Positions 1 through 8,691 of a stretch of 64,000 nucleotides of DNA are shown here, in pieces. The translations under genes were made by a program, and so were the position numbers. Source of the stretch: Neisseria subflava (GTDB lineage Bacteria; Pseudomonadota; Gammaproteobacteria; Burkholderiales; Neisseriaceae). Location of the stretch: positions 1,798,001-1,862,000 of the forward strand of contig NZ_CP073117.1 of the NCBI RefSeq assembly GCF_024205745.1, read 5' to 3'. Numbering within the stretch: position 1 is the stretch's first letter; each line of letters opens with the position of its first letter. The notes under the pieces were generated by a model. The model was not told the DNA's origin, did no database searches, and worked only from the letters and a program-made list of their open reading frames with translations.

Positions 1-1273
1 TTTGGCTGACGAATGCCATGCGGCTGCGCAGGCTTTCTAGTGTATATTCATTGATGTTGACGCCGCTAATCAAGACCTTGCCTGCATCCGGATTAAGGAA
101 GCGCGGCAACATATTGGCCAGGGTGGTTTTACCGCAGCCTGATGCGCCGACTAATGCAGTCACTTTGCCTTGTGGTACAAGCAGGTTGATGTGGTTCAAG
201 CTGTTGCGTTCGGCTTCAGGATAGCGGTGTACAACATCGCAAAATTCGATATCGCCAGGGTTTGGGCTGAGGATCTGTTTGCCTTCGTTGCTTTCTTCGG
301 GTTGATCCAAAAAGGTGAAGACACTTTCTGCCGCCGCCAAACCACGTTGTAGGGATTGCATCACGCCGGTCATGCGTTTGATTGGGTCAAACATCATGAT
401 CATGCTGGACAAAAACGACATAAAATCTCCTGCGCTAAAGCCGGAAAGCCCTGCTTGACGAGCCGCTGCGTAAATAATCGCGGCCAAAGCAACCGAAGCC
501 ATCAATTGCGTAATGCCAGTACCGGCAGAGCTGGCGGAAACCTGTTTGATCAGGTTGCGGCGCACATCGTCGGCAATACGGTTGAAGCGGCGGTTTTCAT
601 AATCCTGACCGCCGTAGATTTTTACAACGCGTTCACCATTAATGCTTTCGCCCAAAACCTGCATCAGCTGGCCAAGATAAATTTGGTTGTTGGCAGACAA
701 TTTGCGCAAGCGTTTGCTGACCGTTTGGATACATACGGCGACGACCGGCAAAATAATAAAAGTAATCAGGGTCAAACGCCAGTTTAGATAAGTCAACAAG
801 CCTAACAGACCGACCACGCTCACGCCGTCTTTGGCGATCACGGTAATGACGTTAAATCCTGCATCGGTAATTTGGTTGACGTCGTTTAAAATGCGCGACA
901 TCAGACGGCCGCCGGTATTGCTGCTGAAGTACGAAGTCGGCAGGTGCATCATTTTGTTGAACATTTCACCGCGTAAACGCTGCACCAAGTGGCTGGACAG
1001 ATAAGTCGTGCAATATTCGTTAATGAAGTTGAACAGGCCGCGAACGAAAAATAGCGCCACAATTGCCAGCGGCAACCATGACATGCTTTTCATGTTTTTA
1101 TCGACAAAACCTTCATTAATCAAAGGCTTGAGCAAGTAACCGAAAGCCGGCATCGTACCGGCGACAATCAGCATGGCCACTACGGAGATGATAAACATCT
1201 TCCAATAGCTTTTTAAATATCCAAGCAAACGCTTGTACAGCTCCCAGTTGGATGTGGCTTGTGTTGTCTGCAT
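1..1273 (-). CDS. msbA: Lipid A export ABC transporter MsbA (3' end outside window)
   Basis: Fused permease-ATPase half-transporter that flips lipid A-core across the inner membrane. The ATG is at 1271-1273 and 424 codons are visible before the window edge. The N-terminal half has the hydrophobic segments of a six-helix ABC permease (start MQTTQATSNWELYKRLL). The nucleotide-binding domain starts near residue 345, with Walker A GASGCGKTT near residue 385; signature, Walker B and H-loop lie beyond the edge. A complete MsbA has about 580-620 residues, so roughly a third is missing. The downstream neighbour cannot be seen. SbmA-type and other ABC exporters are less likely because of the overall MsbA-like sequence. 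Confidence 0.9.
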   Translation of the reverse strand, partial: MQTTQATSNWELYKRLLGYLKSYWKMFIISVVAMLIVAGTMPAFGYLLKPLINEGFVDKNMKSMSWLPLAIVALFFVRGLFNFINEYCTTYLSSHLVQRLRGEMFNKMMHLPTSYFSSNTGGRLMSRILNDVNQITDAGFNVITVIAKDGVSVVGLLGLLTYLNWRLTLITFIILPVVAVCIQTVSKRLRKLSANNQIYLGQLMQVLGESINGERVVKIYGGQDYENRRFNRIADDVRRNLIKQVSASSAGTGITQLMASVALAAIIYAAARQAGLSGFSAGDFMSFLSSMIMMFDPIKRMTGVMQSLQRGLAAAESVFTFLDQPEESNEGKQILSPNPGDIEFCDVVHRYPEAERNSLNHINLLVPQGKVTALVGASGCGKTTLANMLPRFLNPDAGKVLISGVNINEYTLESLRSRMAFVSQ

Positions 1274-1450
1274 ATCAATCCAGATTTAGAGCAAACATGC
1301 AATTCTAAACGAAAATATCTGTCATTACAATGTTTGCAATTGAAAGTCGAAAGGAGTTGGTATTGTTTTAACGCCTTGATTTTATAATGGGAACGACTGT
1401 GATGAGGTAGAATTGGCAATAACGCTGCTCACTTCTCAAACACCAGTTGC

Positions 1451-1477
1451 GGCCGTCTGAAAAAGTTTCAGACGGCC
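1451..1477. terminator. DUS inverted-pair terminator after thrC
   Basis: Two uptake sequences in inverted orientation form a 12-bp stem with a 3-nt loop, 25 bp past the thrC stop. The rest of the 1274-1501 gap holds only AT-rich msbA upstream sequence. Confidence 0.75.
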
Positions 1478-1501
1478 TCTTCAGTCGTCAAAGACAGTCG
1501 A

Positions 1502-2911
1502 TTAAGCCAAAGCTTCCTTAATGAAGTCTTTTACTGTCGTTGCATTATTAGGGACAACACGGACACGTTGCGGCAGGTTTTCCAAGCCTTCCAATGCGGC
1601 CGGACGGGGGATGGCAACTTCGCCGACCGCTTCGTGGATGGTGGCTTCAAATTTGGCAGCCAACGCGGTTTCAAGGCAGACAATGGTTTCGCCGGCTTCG
1701 CGTACTTCACGCGCTACTTTGATGCCATCAGCAGTATGCGGATCAATCAATTCACGGTCTTGTTCGTAAACCTGTTTGATGGTGGCAAGGCGGTTGGCAT
1801 GAGTCGATTTGCCGGAAACAAAGCCATATTGTTGATGTACTTTGTTTAACATAAATTCCAAATTGAAACCTTTGCCGGAGCCTACTTCAGCCCATAAGGT
1901 TTTGATTTCGTCTGCATCGCGGTCCATCAGATCGAACACAAAACGCTCGAAGTTGGAGGCTTTGGAAATATCCATAGACGGGCTGGAAGTGACATGGGTA
2001 TGTTCGCTGCTGCGTGGGCGGTATGCACCGGTTTTGAAAAATTCGTCCAATACGTCGTTTTCATTGGTGGCAACAATCAAGCGGTGGATAGGCAGACCCA
2101 TTTGGCGGGCGATATGACCGGCGCAGACATTGCCGAAGTTGCCGCTTGGCACGCAGAAGCTGACTTTTTCGTCATTGCTTGAAGTGGCATTGAAATAACC
2201 GGCAAAGTAATACACGACTTGGGCAACGATGCGTCCCCAGTTGATGGAGTTGACTGTGCCGATATGGTATTTGGCTTTGAATTCGGCATCGTTTTGTACG
2301 GCTTTGACGATGTCTTGGCAGTCGTCAAACATACCTTCAACAGCGATGTTGTGGATGTTGGCATCTTGCAGGCTGAACATTTGCGCACGTTGGAATGCGC
2401 TCATTTTACCTTCCGGTGATAGCATGAAGACATTGACGCCTTTTTTACCGCGCAGGGCATATTCGGCTGCAGAACCAGTGTCGCCGCTGGTGGCGCCCAA
2501 GATATTGAGCTCTTTGCCTTCTTTATTCAATACATATTCAAACGCATTGCCCAAGAATTGCATGGCCATGTCTTTGAATGCCAAAGTCGGGCCATTGGAC
2601 AGGGCTTGGATTTTAATGCCGTCTGAAAGTGTGCGCACCGGAGTAATGGCTTTGGTGCCGAATACTTTTTCGGTGTAGGTGCGGTTGATGATGTCGCGTA
2701 AATCATCAGCAGGGATGTCGGTGGCAAACAGGCTCATGACTTCAAACGCCAGCTCAGGATAGCTGAGTGTGCGCCATTGGTCTAAGGTAGCACGGTCGAT
2801 TTGAGGGTATTGCTCAGGCAGCATCAAACCGCCGTCAGGAGCCAAACCCATCAATAAAACTTCGCTGAATTGCTTGCGTGCGGTTGCACCGCGGGTGCTG
2901 ATGTATTTCAT
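1502..2911 (-). CDS. thrC: Threonine synthase
   Basis: Converts O-phospho-L-homoserine to L-threonine with pyridoxal phosphate, the last step of threonine synthesis. The 469 residues match the long (gamma/beta-proteobacterial and yeast-like) ThrC class. The PLP lysine is K113 in GPTLAFKDMAMQF, and the phosphate-binding GATSGDTGSAAEY and the SGNFGNVCAG stretch are present. It is a single gene with its own DUS terminator on the 3' side and another DUS pair upstream that closes the preceding lipoprotein gene. Nothing appears truncated. Confidence 0.96.
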   Translation of the reverse strand: MKYISTRGATARKQFSEVLLMGLAPDGGLMLPEQYPQIDRATLDQWRTLSYPELAFEVMSLFATDIPADDLRDIINRTYTEKVFGTKAITPVRTLSDGIKIQALSNGPTLAFKDMAMQFLGNAFEYVLNKEGKELNILGATSGDTGSAAEYALRGKKGVNVFMLSPEGKMSAFQRAQMFSLQDANIHNIAVEGMFDDCQDIVKAVQNDAEFKAKYHIGTVNSINWGRIVAQVVYYFAGYFNATSSNDEKVSFCVPSGNFGNVCAGHIARQMGLPIHRLIVATNENDVLDEFFKTGAYRPRSSEHTHVTSSPSMDISKASNFERFVFDLMDRDADEIKTLWAEVGSGKGFNLEFMLNKVHQQYGFVSGKSTHANRLATIKQVYEQDRELIDPHTADGIKVAREVREAGETIVCLETALAAKFEATIHEAVGEVAIPRPAALEGLENLPQRVRVVPNNATTVKDFIKEALA

Positions 2912-2958
2912 GGTTTCTTCTCTATGTATTTAAAATTCAAATAGAAAGTAAAAACGAA

Positions 2959-2994
2959 TTCAGACGGCCTCGATATTAAAAAAGGCCGTCTGAA
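2959..2994. terminator. DUS inverted-pair terminator
   Basis: Perfect inverted uptake sequences (TTCAGACGGCCT ... AGGCCGTCTGAA) directly after the stop of the small lipoprotein gene and before thrC. Confidence 0.75.
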
Positions 2995-2997
2995 TGA

Positions 2998-3372
2998 TTA
3001 TTTGTAGAGTCGTTTGAAGCAGGCGGTAACCGTTTTCGCGGTAACGGAAGCAATGGCCTGCTCGCGGGTTGCCGGGCTCAATACTTGCATCATTTCGGTT
3101 GCAGTCAATTGATTTGGCGCTTCTTCGCTGGCGCAGCCGCAGATTTTATTTTCCCATTCGGCTTGTTTTTCCGCGCTCATAGCTAAAGCAATGACGCGCC
3201 ATTCGTTACGTTTGTTCAATTCGGTACGGCATTGGCTGTCTACCGCCATTTTTACTACGCTGCTGCCGATACCCGTACCACTGCCCAAACCGCCGAAAGA
3301 GTCGCCGCCGGTAGCGCATGCACCCAATAAGAAAGCTGATGTAACAGCTGCCAAAAGAGTTTTTGAAGTCAT
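2998..3372 (-). CDS. Small putative lipoprotein, function unknown
   Basis: 124 residues. The N-terminus MTSKTLLAAVTSAFLLGACATGG is a lipoprotein signal with lipobox LGAC and acylation expected at C19. A Gly/Ser-rich linker follows (residues about 23-35), then a globular part with two closely spaced cysteines (ICGC). The reading frame is open further upstream to 3420, but that stretch reads through an uptake sequence (giving RAFQTALL). The start at 3372 has an AGGAAA ribosome site and the lipobox at the right distance, so it is preferred. I do not recognise a named family. It probably sits in the inner leaflet of the outer membrane or in the periplasm. Confidence 0.8.
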   Translation of the reverse strand: MTSKTLLAAVTSAFLLGACATGGDSFGGLGSGTGIGSSVVKMAVDSQCRTELNKRNEWRVIALAMSAEKQAEWENKICGCASEEAPNQLTATEMMQVLSPATREQAIASVTAKTVTACFKRLYK

Positions 3373-3523
3373 GATGTTTCCTGTAAGCAAGGCCGTCTGA
3401 AACGCCCGAAGAGTTCTCAAAATAGCATGTATTATACCGTAATGCGGCCCGATATGTGAGTTTGCGAAACTGCCGTATAATGCTAGCGAGTTTTCTTTTC
3501 AATCAGCCAGCACGAAAGCCGCT

Positions 3524-4831
3524 ATGTCCGATCTTTTCGCCCGCCAACCCGAAGCCCCTTTAGCCGAACGCCTGCGCCCGCATTCCCTAGACGATGTCAT
3601 CGGGCAGCTGCACTTAATCGGTGAAGGTAAACCTTTGCGCGTGGCTGTAGAGGGAGGAAAGCCGCATTCTATGTTGCTGTGGGGGCCGCCGGGCGTGGGC
3701 AAGACGACGTTGGCGCGGATTTTGGCGCAGAGTTTTAATGCCCAGTTTCTGCCTGTTTCCGCCGTATTTTCCGGCGTGAAGGACATACGCGAGGCAATCG
3801 ACAAGGCAGAAATTGCTTTGCAGCAGGGACGCGCGACGATTTTGTTTGTTGACGAGGTACACCGCTTCAACAAAGCGCAGCAGGACGCATTCTTGCCTTA
3901 TGTCGAAAGCGGTTTGCTGACCTTTATCGGCGCGACGACGGAAAACCCGTCATTTGAAGTCAATCCGGCATTGCTCAGCAGGGCGCAGGTGTATGTTTTG
4001 CAATCTTTGTCTTCAGACGACCTGAAAAAGCTGATTGCCAAAGTATTGGCGTTGCCTGAATACCAAGAGTTTACGATTGAAGCGGATGCGCAGGAGCTAC
4101 TTGTCAATACCGCTGACGGCGATGCGCGCAGATTGCTGAATCTGTTGGAACAACTTTTACGCGCCGCCGACACACGTCGTCTGAAAACCTTAACCGCCGA
4201 ATTTCTTGCCGATAGTTTGGGTGCGCAAATCCGCCGTTTTGATAAGGGTGGCGAGAGTTTCTACAACCAAATCTCCGCGTTGCACAAATCCGTGCGCGGT
4301 TCGCATCCCAATGCGGCATTGTATTGGTTCTGCCGTATGCTCGACGGTGGCACCGATCCGCGCTATCTCTCCCGCCGCATTGTCCGCATGGCATGGGAAG
4401 ACATCGGACTTGCTGATCCGCGTGCCTTAACGATTGCCAATGACGCCGCCGCTACCTATGAGCGCTTAGGCTCGCCCGAAGGTGAACTTGCGCTGGCACA
4501 AGCCGTGCTGTACCTTGCCGCCGCTGCCAAATCCAATGCAGGCTATAAGGCATACAACCAAATGCGCCGTTTCGTCAAAGAAAATGCCAGCGACGAAGTG
4601 CCCGTCCACCTACGCAATGCGCCGACTAAGTTGATGAAAGAGTTGGGCTACGGACGTGAATACCGCTATGCACACGACGAGCTGAATGCCTACGCCGCTG
4701 GCGAAAGCTATATGCCCGACGGCTTGGACGAACCCGATTTCTACCAACCCGTTCCGCGCGGGCTGGAAATCAAAATTGGCGAAAAGCTGAAATGGTTGAA
4801 ATCCTTGGATGAAGAAGCGTTGGATGATTAA
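3524..4831 (+). CDS. rarA: Replication-associated recombination protein A (AAA+ ATPase)
   Basis: RarA/MgsA acts at stalled replication forks with SSB and is a relative of clamp-loader subunits. The 435 residues carry Walker A GPPGVGKTT (54-62), Walker B ILFVDEVHRF (D110 E111), the sensor 1 region TFIGATTENPSFEVN, and the C-terminal MgsA domain (SALHKSVRGSHPNAALYW, then DIGLADPRA). Length is normal for the family (about 440). It stands alone, divergent from the lipoprotein gene on the left. Confidence 0.95.
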   Translation: MSDLFARQPEAPLAERLRPHSLDDVIGQLHLIGEGKPLRVAVEGGKPHSMLLWGPPGVGKTTLARILAQSFNAQFLPVSAVFSGVKDIREAIDKAEIALQQGRATILFVDEVHRFNKAQQDAFLPYVESGLLTFIGATTENPSFEVNPALLSRAQVYVLQSLSSDDLKKLIAKVLALPEYQEFTIEADAQELLVNTADGDARRLLNLLEQLLRAADTRRLKTLTAEFLADSLGAQIRRFDKGGESFYNQISALHKSVRGSHPNAALYWFCRMLDGGTDPRYLSRRIVRMAWEDIGLADPRALTIANDAAATYERLGSPEGELALAQAVLYLAAAAKSNAGYKAYNQMRRFVKENASDEVPVHLRNAPTKLMKELGYGREYRYAHDELNAYAAGESYMPDGLDEPDFYQPVPRGLEIKIGEKLKWLKSLDEEALDD

Positions 4832-4932
4832 AACAATAAATGTACATAATACAAATCTAAGATCAAATTGAATTTTTCAGACGGCCTTTGCTGTTTGAAT
4901 ATTGTTAACCGATACCATACACACACATTTTT

Positions 4933-6234
4933 ATGAATATTTTTGAAGCCTTACTATTATTGTGCCTGCTGATTGTCATTAGCGCGTTTGTGTCCTGTTC
5001 CGAACTCGCGCTTGCTTCGGCACGCAAAATCAAATTGCAGGTCATGGCGAAAGACGGCGGCGATACGCGCGCGCTTGATGTAATCAATATGCAGCAGCAG
5101 CCGGGCAGTTTTATTACCGTTGTCCAAATTGGTTTGAACGCCGTCGCCATTCTTGCCGGTATCGTCGGCGAGGCGGCAATACGTCCGTATTTTGGCAAAC
5201 TTTTGGAGAACGCAGGCAGTTGGGGCAGCACAGTTGCCTCTTTGCTGACTTTCTCGCTGGTTACAGGCAGCTTTATTTTAATTGCCGACCTGATGCCTAA
5301 GCGCATGGCAATGACCCATCCCGAAGCGGTGGCGGTACGTATTGTCCGTCCGATGATGTTTTTGATTTTTATCTTAAAACCCCTTGTCTGGGTTTTTGAC
5401 GGATTGGCAAATGCAATATTCAAACTCTTCAAAATCTCAACCGTCCGTCAGGAGCAGCTGACCTCGGAAGATATTTATGCCGTTGTTGATGCCGGTGCGC
5501 AGGCTGGTGTATTGAAAGAACAAGAACACTATCTGATTGAAAACATTTTCGATATGCAGGAGCGTACGGTTACTTCCACCATGAGCACGCGCGAATATAT
5601 CGCCTATTTCGATAAACACGACGACAGCGATACCGTGTTGGAAATGATGTCCGACAAACCGCATAATAAATTCCTCGTATGCGACGGCGACTTGGAACGC
5701 GTTATCGGCTATATCGAATCACATACGCTGCTGACCTTGTTTTTAAAAGAAAAAGACGTCCGCCTGACCGACAAGCGCGTGTTGCGTAAAGCCTTGTTCA
5801 TCCCAGACACACTGTCGCTTTATGATGTATTGGAGAGCTTCAAGACTTCTGGCGAAGACTTTGCCGTAGTGGTAAACGAATACGCACTCGTGGTCGGCGT
5901 AGTAACGCTGAAAGACGTGATGAGCATTGTGATGGGCGAGCTGGTTAATACCGAAGAAGAGCCGCAAATCATCCGCCGTACCGAAGACACATGGTTGGTA
6001 GATGGCGCCACGCCGCTTACCGATGTTATGCGCGCACTGGATATTGAAGAGTTTCCTAATTCGGAAAACTACGAAACCATCGCCGGCTTTATGATGTATT
6101 CCCTGCGCAAAATCCCGAAGCGTACGGATTTTCTGGTGTATGCCGGTTATAAATTTGAAATCATCGATACCGAAAATTTGAAAATCGACCAACTTTTGGT
6201 TTCCAAACAAGGAAATATGGTGGGGAAAATGTAA
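4933..6234 (+). CDS. CNNM/CBS-domain membrane transporter, PaeA (YtfL)-like
   Basis: 433 residues with the architecture DUF21/CNNM membrane domain (about 1-185, four hydrophobic segments), a CBS pair (about 205-330) and a CorC_HlyC C-terminal domain (about 345-425). Segments such as FTVVQIGLNAVAIL-type (here ITVVQIGLNAVAILAG) and NYETIAGFMMYSLRKIPKRTD closely resemble E. coli PaeA (YtfL), the putrescine/cadaverine exporter. By family the job is polyamine or cation export across the inner membrane; the substrate here is inference. It is often annotated as a hemolysin family protein, which is a historical label. No clear Shine-Dalgarno site precedes the ATG. A single DUS lies in the gap after rarA. 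Confidence 0.85.
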   Translation: MNIFEALLLLCLLIVISAFVSCSELALASARKIKLQVMAKDGGDTRALDVINMQQQPGSFITVVQIGLNAVAILAGIVGEAAIRPYFGKLLENAGSWGSTVASLLTFSLVTGSFILIADLMPKRMAMTHPEAVAVRIVRPMMFLIFILKPLVWVFDGLANAIFKLFKISTVRQEQLTSEDIYAVVDAGAQAGVLKEQEHYLIENIFDMQERTVTSTMSTREYIAYFDKHDDSDTVLEMMSDKPHNKFLVCDGDLERVIGYIESHTLLTLFLKEKDVRLTDKRVLRKALFIPDTLSLYDVLESFKTSGEDFAVVVNEYALVVGVVTLKDVMSIVMGELVNTEEEPQIIRRTEDTWLVDGATPLTDVMRALDIEEFPNSENYETIAGFMMYSLRKIPKRTDFLVYAGYKFEIIDTENLKIDQLLVSKQGNMVGKM

Positions 6235-6293
6235 CAAGTAGCTGGGAACACTTGAAAAGAAAATTAAAAAATAAATAAAAAGGAAAAAATATT

Positions 6294-6320
6294 ATGACGA
6301 CAACCGAACCTCAAAATACG
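6294..6320 (+). other. Probable true start and frame break of the RNA ligase gene
   Basis: ATG at 6294 has an AGGA site nine bases upstream and begins MTTEPQ, but its frame is not the ligase frame. The ligase frame, read upstream of 6374, gives KYARSLHAPISLGTTSDDRF, which looks like the conserved N-terminus of this ligase family. The two frames would join if the run of four A at 6313-6316 had five. Either one A has been lost in this genome or the assembly has an indel. Confidence 0.65.
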
Positions 6321-6373
6321 CCCGCAGCCTGCACGCGCCCATCAGCCTCGGTACCACCTCTGACGACCGCTTT

Positions 6374-7096
6374 ATGCCGCGCGGCTTTCTTTCATATTTT
6401 GCCTCGTTGCCGAAATTGGTTTTAACCGAAAAATTAGATGGGCAAAACAACTGCTTTGCCGCGCACGGCCTCTATGCCCGTAGTCATGCTGCGCCTACAC
6501 AGCATCCGTGGGATAAACCTTTGCTGCAACGATGGCAGCAAATCAAAGATGATTTAGGCGACCTTGAACTTTTTGGCGAGAATATGTATGGCATTCATTC
6601 GATTGCCTATTCGCAACTGGAAAGCTATTTTTACCTGTTTGCAGTCCGCCGTAGCGGACATTGGCTTTCATGGGAAGAGGTTAAATTTTATGCGCAGCTG
6701 TTTGATTTTCCGACTGTGCCAGAAATCCCCGTTGTCCAGCCGCTTGCAGATTTCACTCAAAAATACGCCAATGAAGATATTGCTTTAGCGCAATGGCTTG
6801 CCGCCAATTTGGGAGAGCCGTGGACGGACAGCGTACAAACTGCCGGTAAGCTTGGCGGCTACGATCCGAATACAGGAGCAGCGTGCAGTGAAGGTTTCGT
6901 TATCCGTAACGCCACTGATTTTGCCACCAACAACGGCAACCTGCCTGTTCAATCCAATGAATTCGACAATCTTTTCAAATTGGTACGAGCCAAACACGTT
7001 AAAACCGACGTCCATTGGACGAAAACTTGGAAGCCTGCCCGTCTTATCGATTACGACAAATACCATTGGCAAAGCTGGCAGTTTCAGACGGCCTGA
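6374..7096 (+). CDS. RNA ligase (nucleotidyltransferase superfamily), 5' end frameshifted
   Basis: ATP-dependent ligase that seals RNA ends through a ligase-AMP intermediate. From the ATG at 6374 the 240 residues show motif I EKLDG with nucleophile K20, motif III-like ELFGENMYG (65-73), motif IV EGFVIRN (173-179) and motif V-like LFKLVRAKHVK (200-210). This ATG has no ribosome site and omits about 20 conserved upstream residues, so the natural start is probably 6294 with a one-base break between. The stop lies inside an uptake sequence, giving the C-terminus WQFQTA. The next gene is the end-healing kinase, 32 bp downstream, so the two form an RNA-repair operon. Whether the product is made in this strain is doubtful. 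Confidence 0.8.
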   Translation: MPRGFLSYFASLPKLVLTEKLDGQNNCFAAHGLYARSHAAPTQHPWDKPLLQRWQQIKDDLGDLELFGENMYGIHSIAYSQLESYFYLFAVRRSGHWLSWEEVKFYAQLFDFPTVPEIPVVQPLADFTQKYANEDIALAQWLAANLGEPWTDSVQTAGKLGGYDPNTGAACSEGFVIRNATDFATNNGNLPVQSNEFDNLFKLVRAKHVKTDVHWTKTWKPARLIDYDKYHWQSWQFQTA

Positions 7097-7128
7097 AGTC
7101 CAATTATCCAATAATAAGAAAGACAATT

Positions 7129-8262
7129 ATGTGGACATTCCCATATTACATACCCGGCCAACTTCCTGATTGGCAAGCCTTAGAACGTCGTTTCAGTTGG
7201 TTTGCCGATATGAAGGACGTTCCGCAAGACCCTGAGTGGCATGCCGAAGGCGATGTATTTACGCATACCAAAATGGTGTGCGAAGCCCTTTTACAACTGC
7301 CCGAGTTTCAAGCGCTTGATGAACAGGAGCAGCATATTCTGTTTGCTGCCGCCATGCTGCATGATGTGGAAAAACGCAGTACGACCAAGCGTGAAATTGA
7401 AAATGGCAAAGAGCGGATTGTCTCGCCGCATCACGCAAAAAAAGGCGAACATACCGTCCGTACTTTGCTGTATACCGAACTTGCCGCTCCGTTTGCCGTA
7501 AGAGAAGCAATCGCCAAACTCGTGCGCTTGCACGGATTGCCCTTATGGGCGATTAACAAGCCTAATCCTGAGCGAGCCGTCATAGCGGCCAGTTTGCAGG
7601 TCAACACTGCGCATCTTGCCATGCTTGCTAAAGCCGATGTTTTAGGCCGTATATGTTGCGACCAACAGGATATTTTGCTGCGCATTGATTTGTTTCGTGA
7701 ACTCTGTGAAGAAAATGCTTGTTGGGGTAAGGCACGTACTTTCACCAGCGACTACGGACGCTATCTCTATCTTAACGGCCGTAGCGAAATGCCGGATTAT
7801 CAGCCATTTGATGATCGGACCTTTGATGTGTACGCCATGTGCGCCATAGCAGGTAGCGGCAAAGACAGTTACATCAGGCAACATCTTGCCCATCTGCCCA
7901 TGCTGTCGTTGGATGAGATTCGCCGTGAGCGCAAACTTGATCCCGCAGATTCCAAACATACCGCCGAAGCAGTGCGTTTGGGTAAAGAGCAGGCAAAAGA
8001 ATACCTGCGTGCCCGTACGTCGTTTGTCTTTAATGCGACCAATCTTAACCGCGACCTGCGCAGCAAATGGCTGCCGATGTTTGCCGATTACGGCGCCCGC
8101 GTGCATCTCATTTATTTGGAAGTGCCTTACACGCAATTGCTATCGCAAAACCGTAACCGCGAATATTCTGTGCCGAATGATGTGTTGCACCGTATGATAG
8201 AAAAGTTAGAAATTCCTGATTACAGTGAAGCGCATACAGTGGATTTCGTGGTTTCTTCTTAA
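7129..8262 (+). CDS. HD-domain polynucleotide kinase (HD-Pnk-like RNA end-healing enzyme)
   Basis: 377 residues from ATG 7129, which follows an AAGAAAG site. The N-terminal half is an HD phosphohydrolase: H38, H46, H78-D79 (MLHDVEKRS) and H101-H102 are candidate metal ligands. The C-terminal half is a P-loop kinase of the polynucleotide-kinase type: AGSGKDS at 241-247, candidate base D262 (SLDEIRRERK), and an NATNLNRDLR lid-like segment. Characterised proteins of this architecture (Runella HD-Pnk) remove 2',3'-cyclic or 2'-phosphates and phosphorylate 5'-OH ends, preparing breaks for ligation. Adjacency to the RNA ligase supports that role; substrates in Neisseria are unknown. Automatic annotation will usually say AAA family ATPase. 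Confidence 0.85.
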   Translation: MWTFPYYIPGQLPDWQALERRFSWFADMKDVPQDPEWHAEGDVFTHTKMVCEALLQLPEFQALDEQEQHILFAAAMLHDVEKRSTTKREIENGKERIVSPHHAKKGEHTVRTLLYTELAAPFAVREAIAKLVRLHGLPLWAINKPNPERAVIAASLQVNTAHLAMLAKADVLGRICCDQQDILLRIDLFRELCEENACWGKARTFTSDYGRYLYLNGRSEMPDYQPFDDRTFDVYAMCAIAGSGKDSYIRQHLAHLPMLSLDEIRRERKLDPADSKHTAEAVRLGKEQAKEYLRARTSFVFNATNLNRDLRSKWLPMFADYGARVHLIYLEVPYTQLLSQNRNREYSVPNDVLHRMIEKLEIPDYSEAHTVDFVVSS

Positions 8263-8282
8263 TAGGTAAGAACCTTGTAATC

Positions 8283-8323
8283 AGGCCGTCTGAAACAATC
8301 CAATGTTTCAGACGGCCTTTTTA
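8283..8323 (+). terminator. DUS inverted-pair terminator of the RNA-repair operon
   Basis: AGGCCGTCTGAAAC ... GTTTCAGACGGCCT stem followed by a T run; also faces the converging gene at 8360. Confidence 0.8.
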
Positions 8324-8359
8324 TGAAATTAAAAATTGCTAGAGCTAAGACAGAGGTCT

Positions 8360-8665
8360 TTATTCGCAATTTAAGCCTTTTGTTTTTTCGGCGAATGTAT
8401 CCATGGCAATTTGGCACATGCGTTCACGTTGGCCTACGTCGGCGGCGGGCAGGATTTGGCGCAGGTATTTTGTGTTGTCGCGTTGGAACGATGCTTTATC
8501 GCCTGCTTTTTGGTAACACGCATCCGCACGGGTAAAGTATTGCTGGCAGATTTTCGGCAATTCTTCAAAGGACAAGGGTTTGCTTTTGTGCATGCCGTGT
8601 GCGGAGACGGAGAGGGAGGAAAGGGCGCACAGTGCGATGATTAAGGTTTGGGAAATGGTTTTCAT
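8360..8665 (-). CDS. Small secreted protein, possibly DUF5339 family
   Basis: 101 residues with a Sec signal peptide (MKTISQTLIIALCALSSLSVSA, cleavage near residue 22). The mature part of about 79 residues has four cysteines (in KICQQYF, DACYQKA, RMCQIAM and the C-terminal LNCE), which suggests two disulfides in the periplasm. The pattern of spaced Cys and charged helices recalls DUF5339 proteins of Neisseria and relatives; this assignment is tentative. It lies 26 bp upstream of nadK's stop side and may be transcribed after nadK. Confidence 0.7.
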   Translation of the reverse strand: MKTISQTLIIALCALSSLSVSAHGMHKSKPLSFEELPKICQQYFTRADACYQKAGDKASFQRDNTKYLRQILPAADVGQRERMCQIAMDTFAEKTKGLNCE

Positions 8666-8691
8666 GGTAAGCCTATTTATTGAAGTGGTGT

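Noticed and set aside
356-787. 143-codon + frame in msbA
   Set aside because: Antisense of the ABC permease domain.
1213-1419. 68-codon minus frame in the msbA start region
   Set aside because: Overlaps msbA in another frame and has no support.
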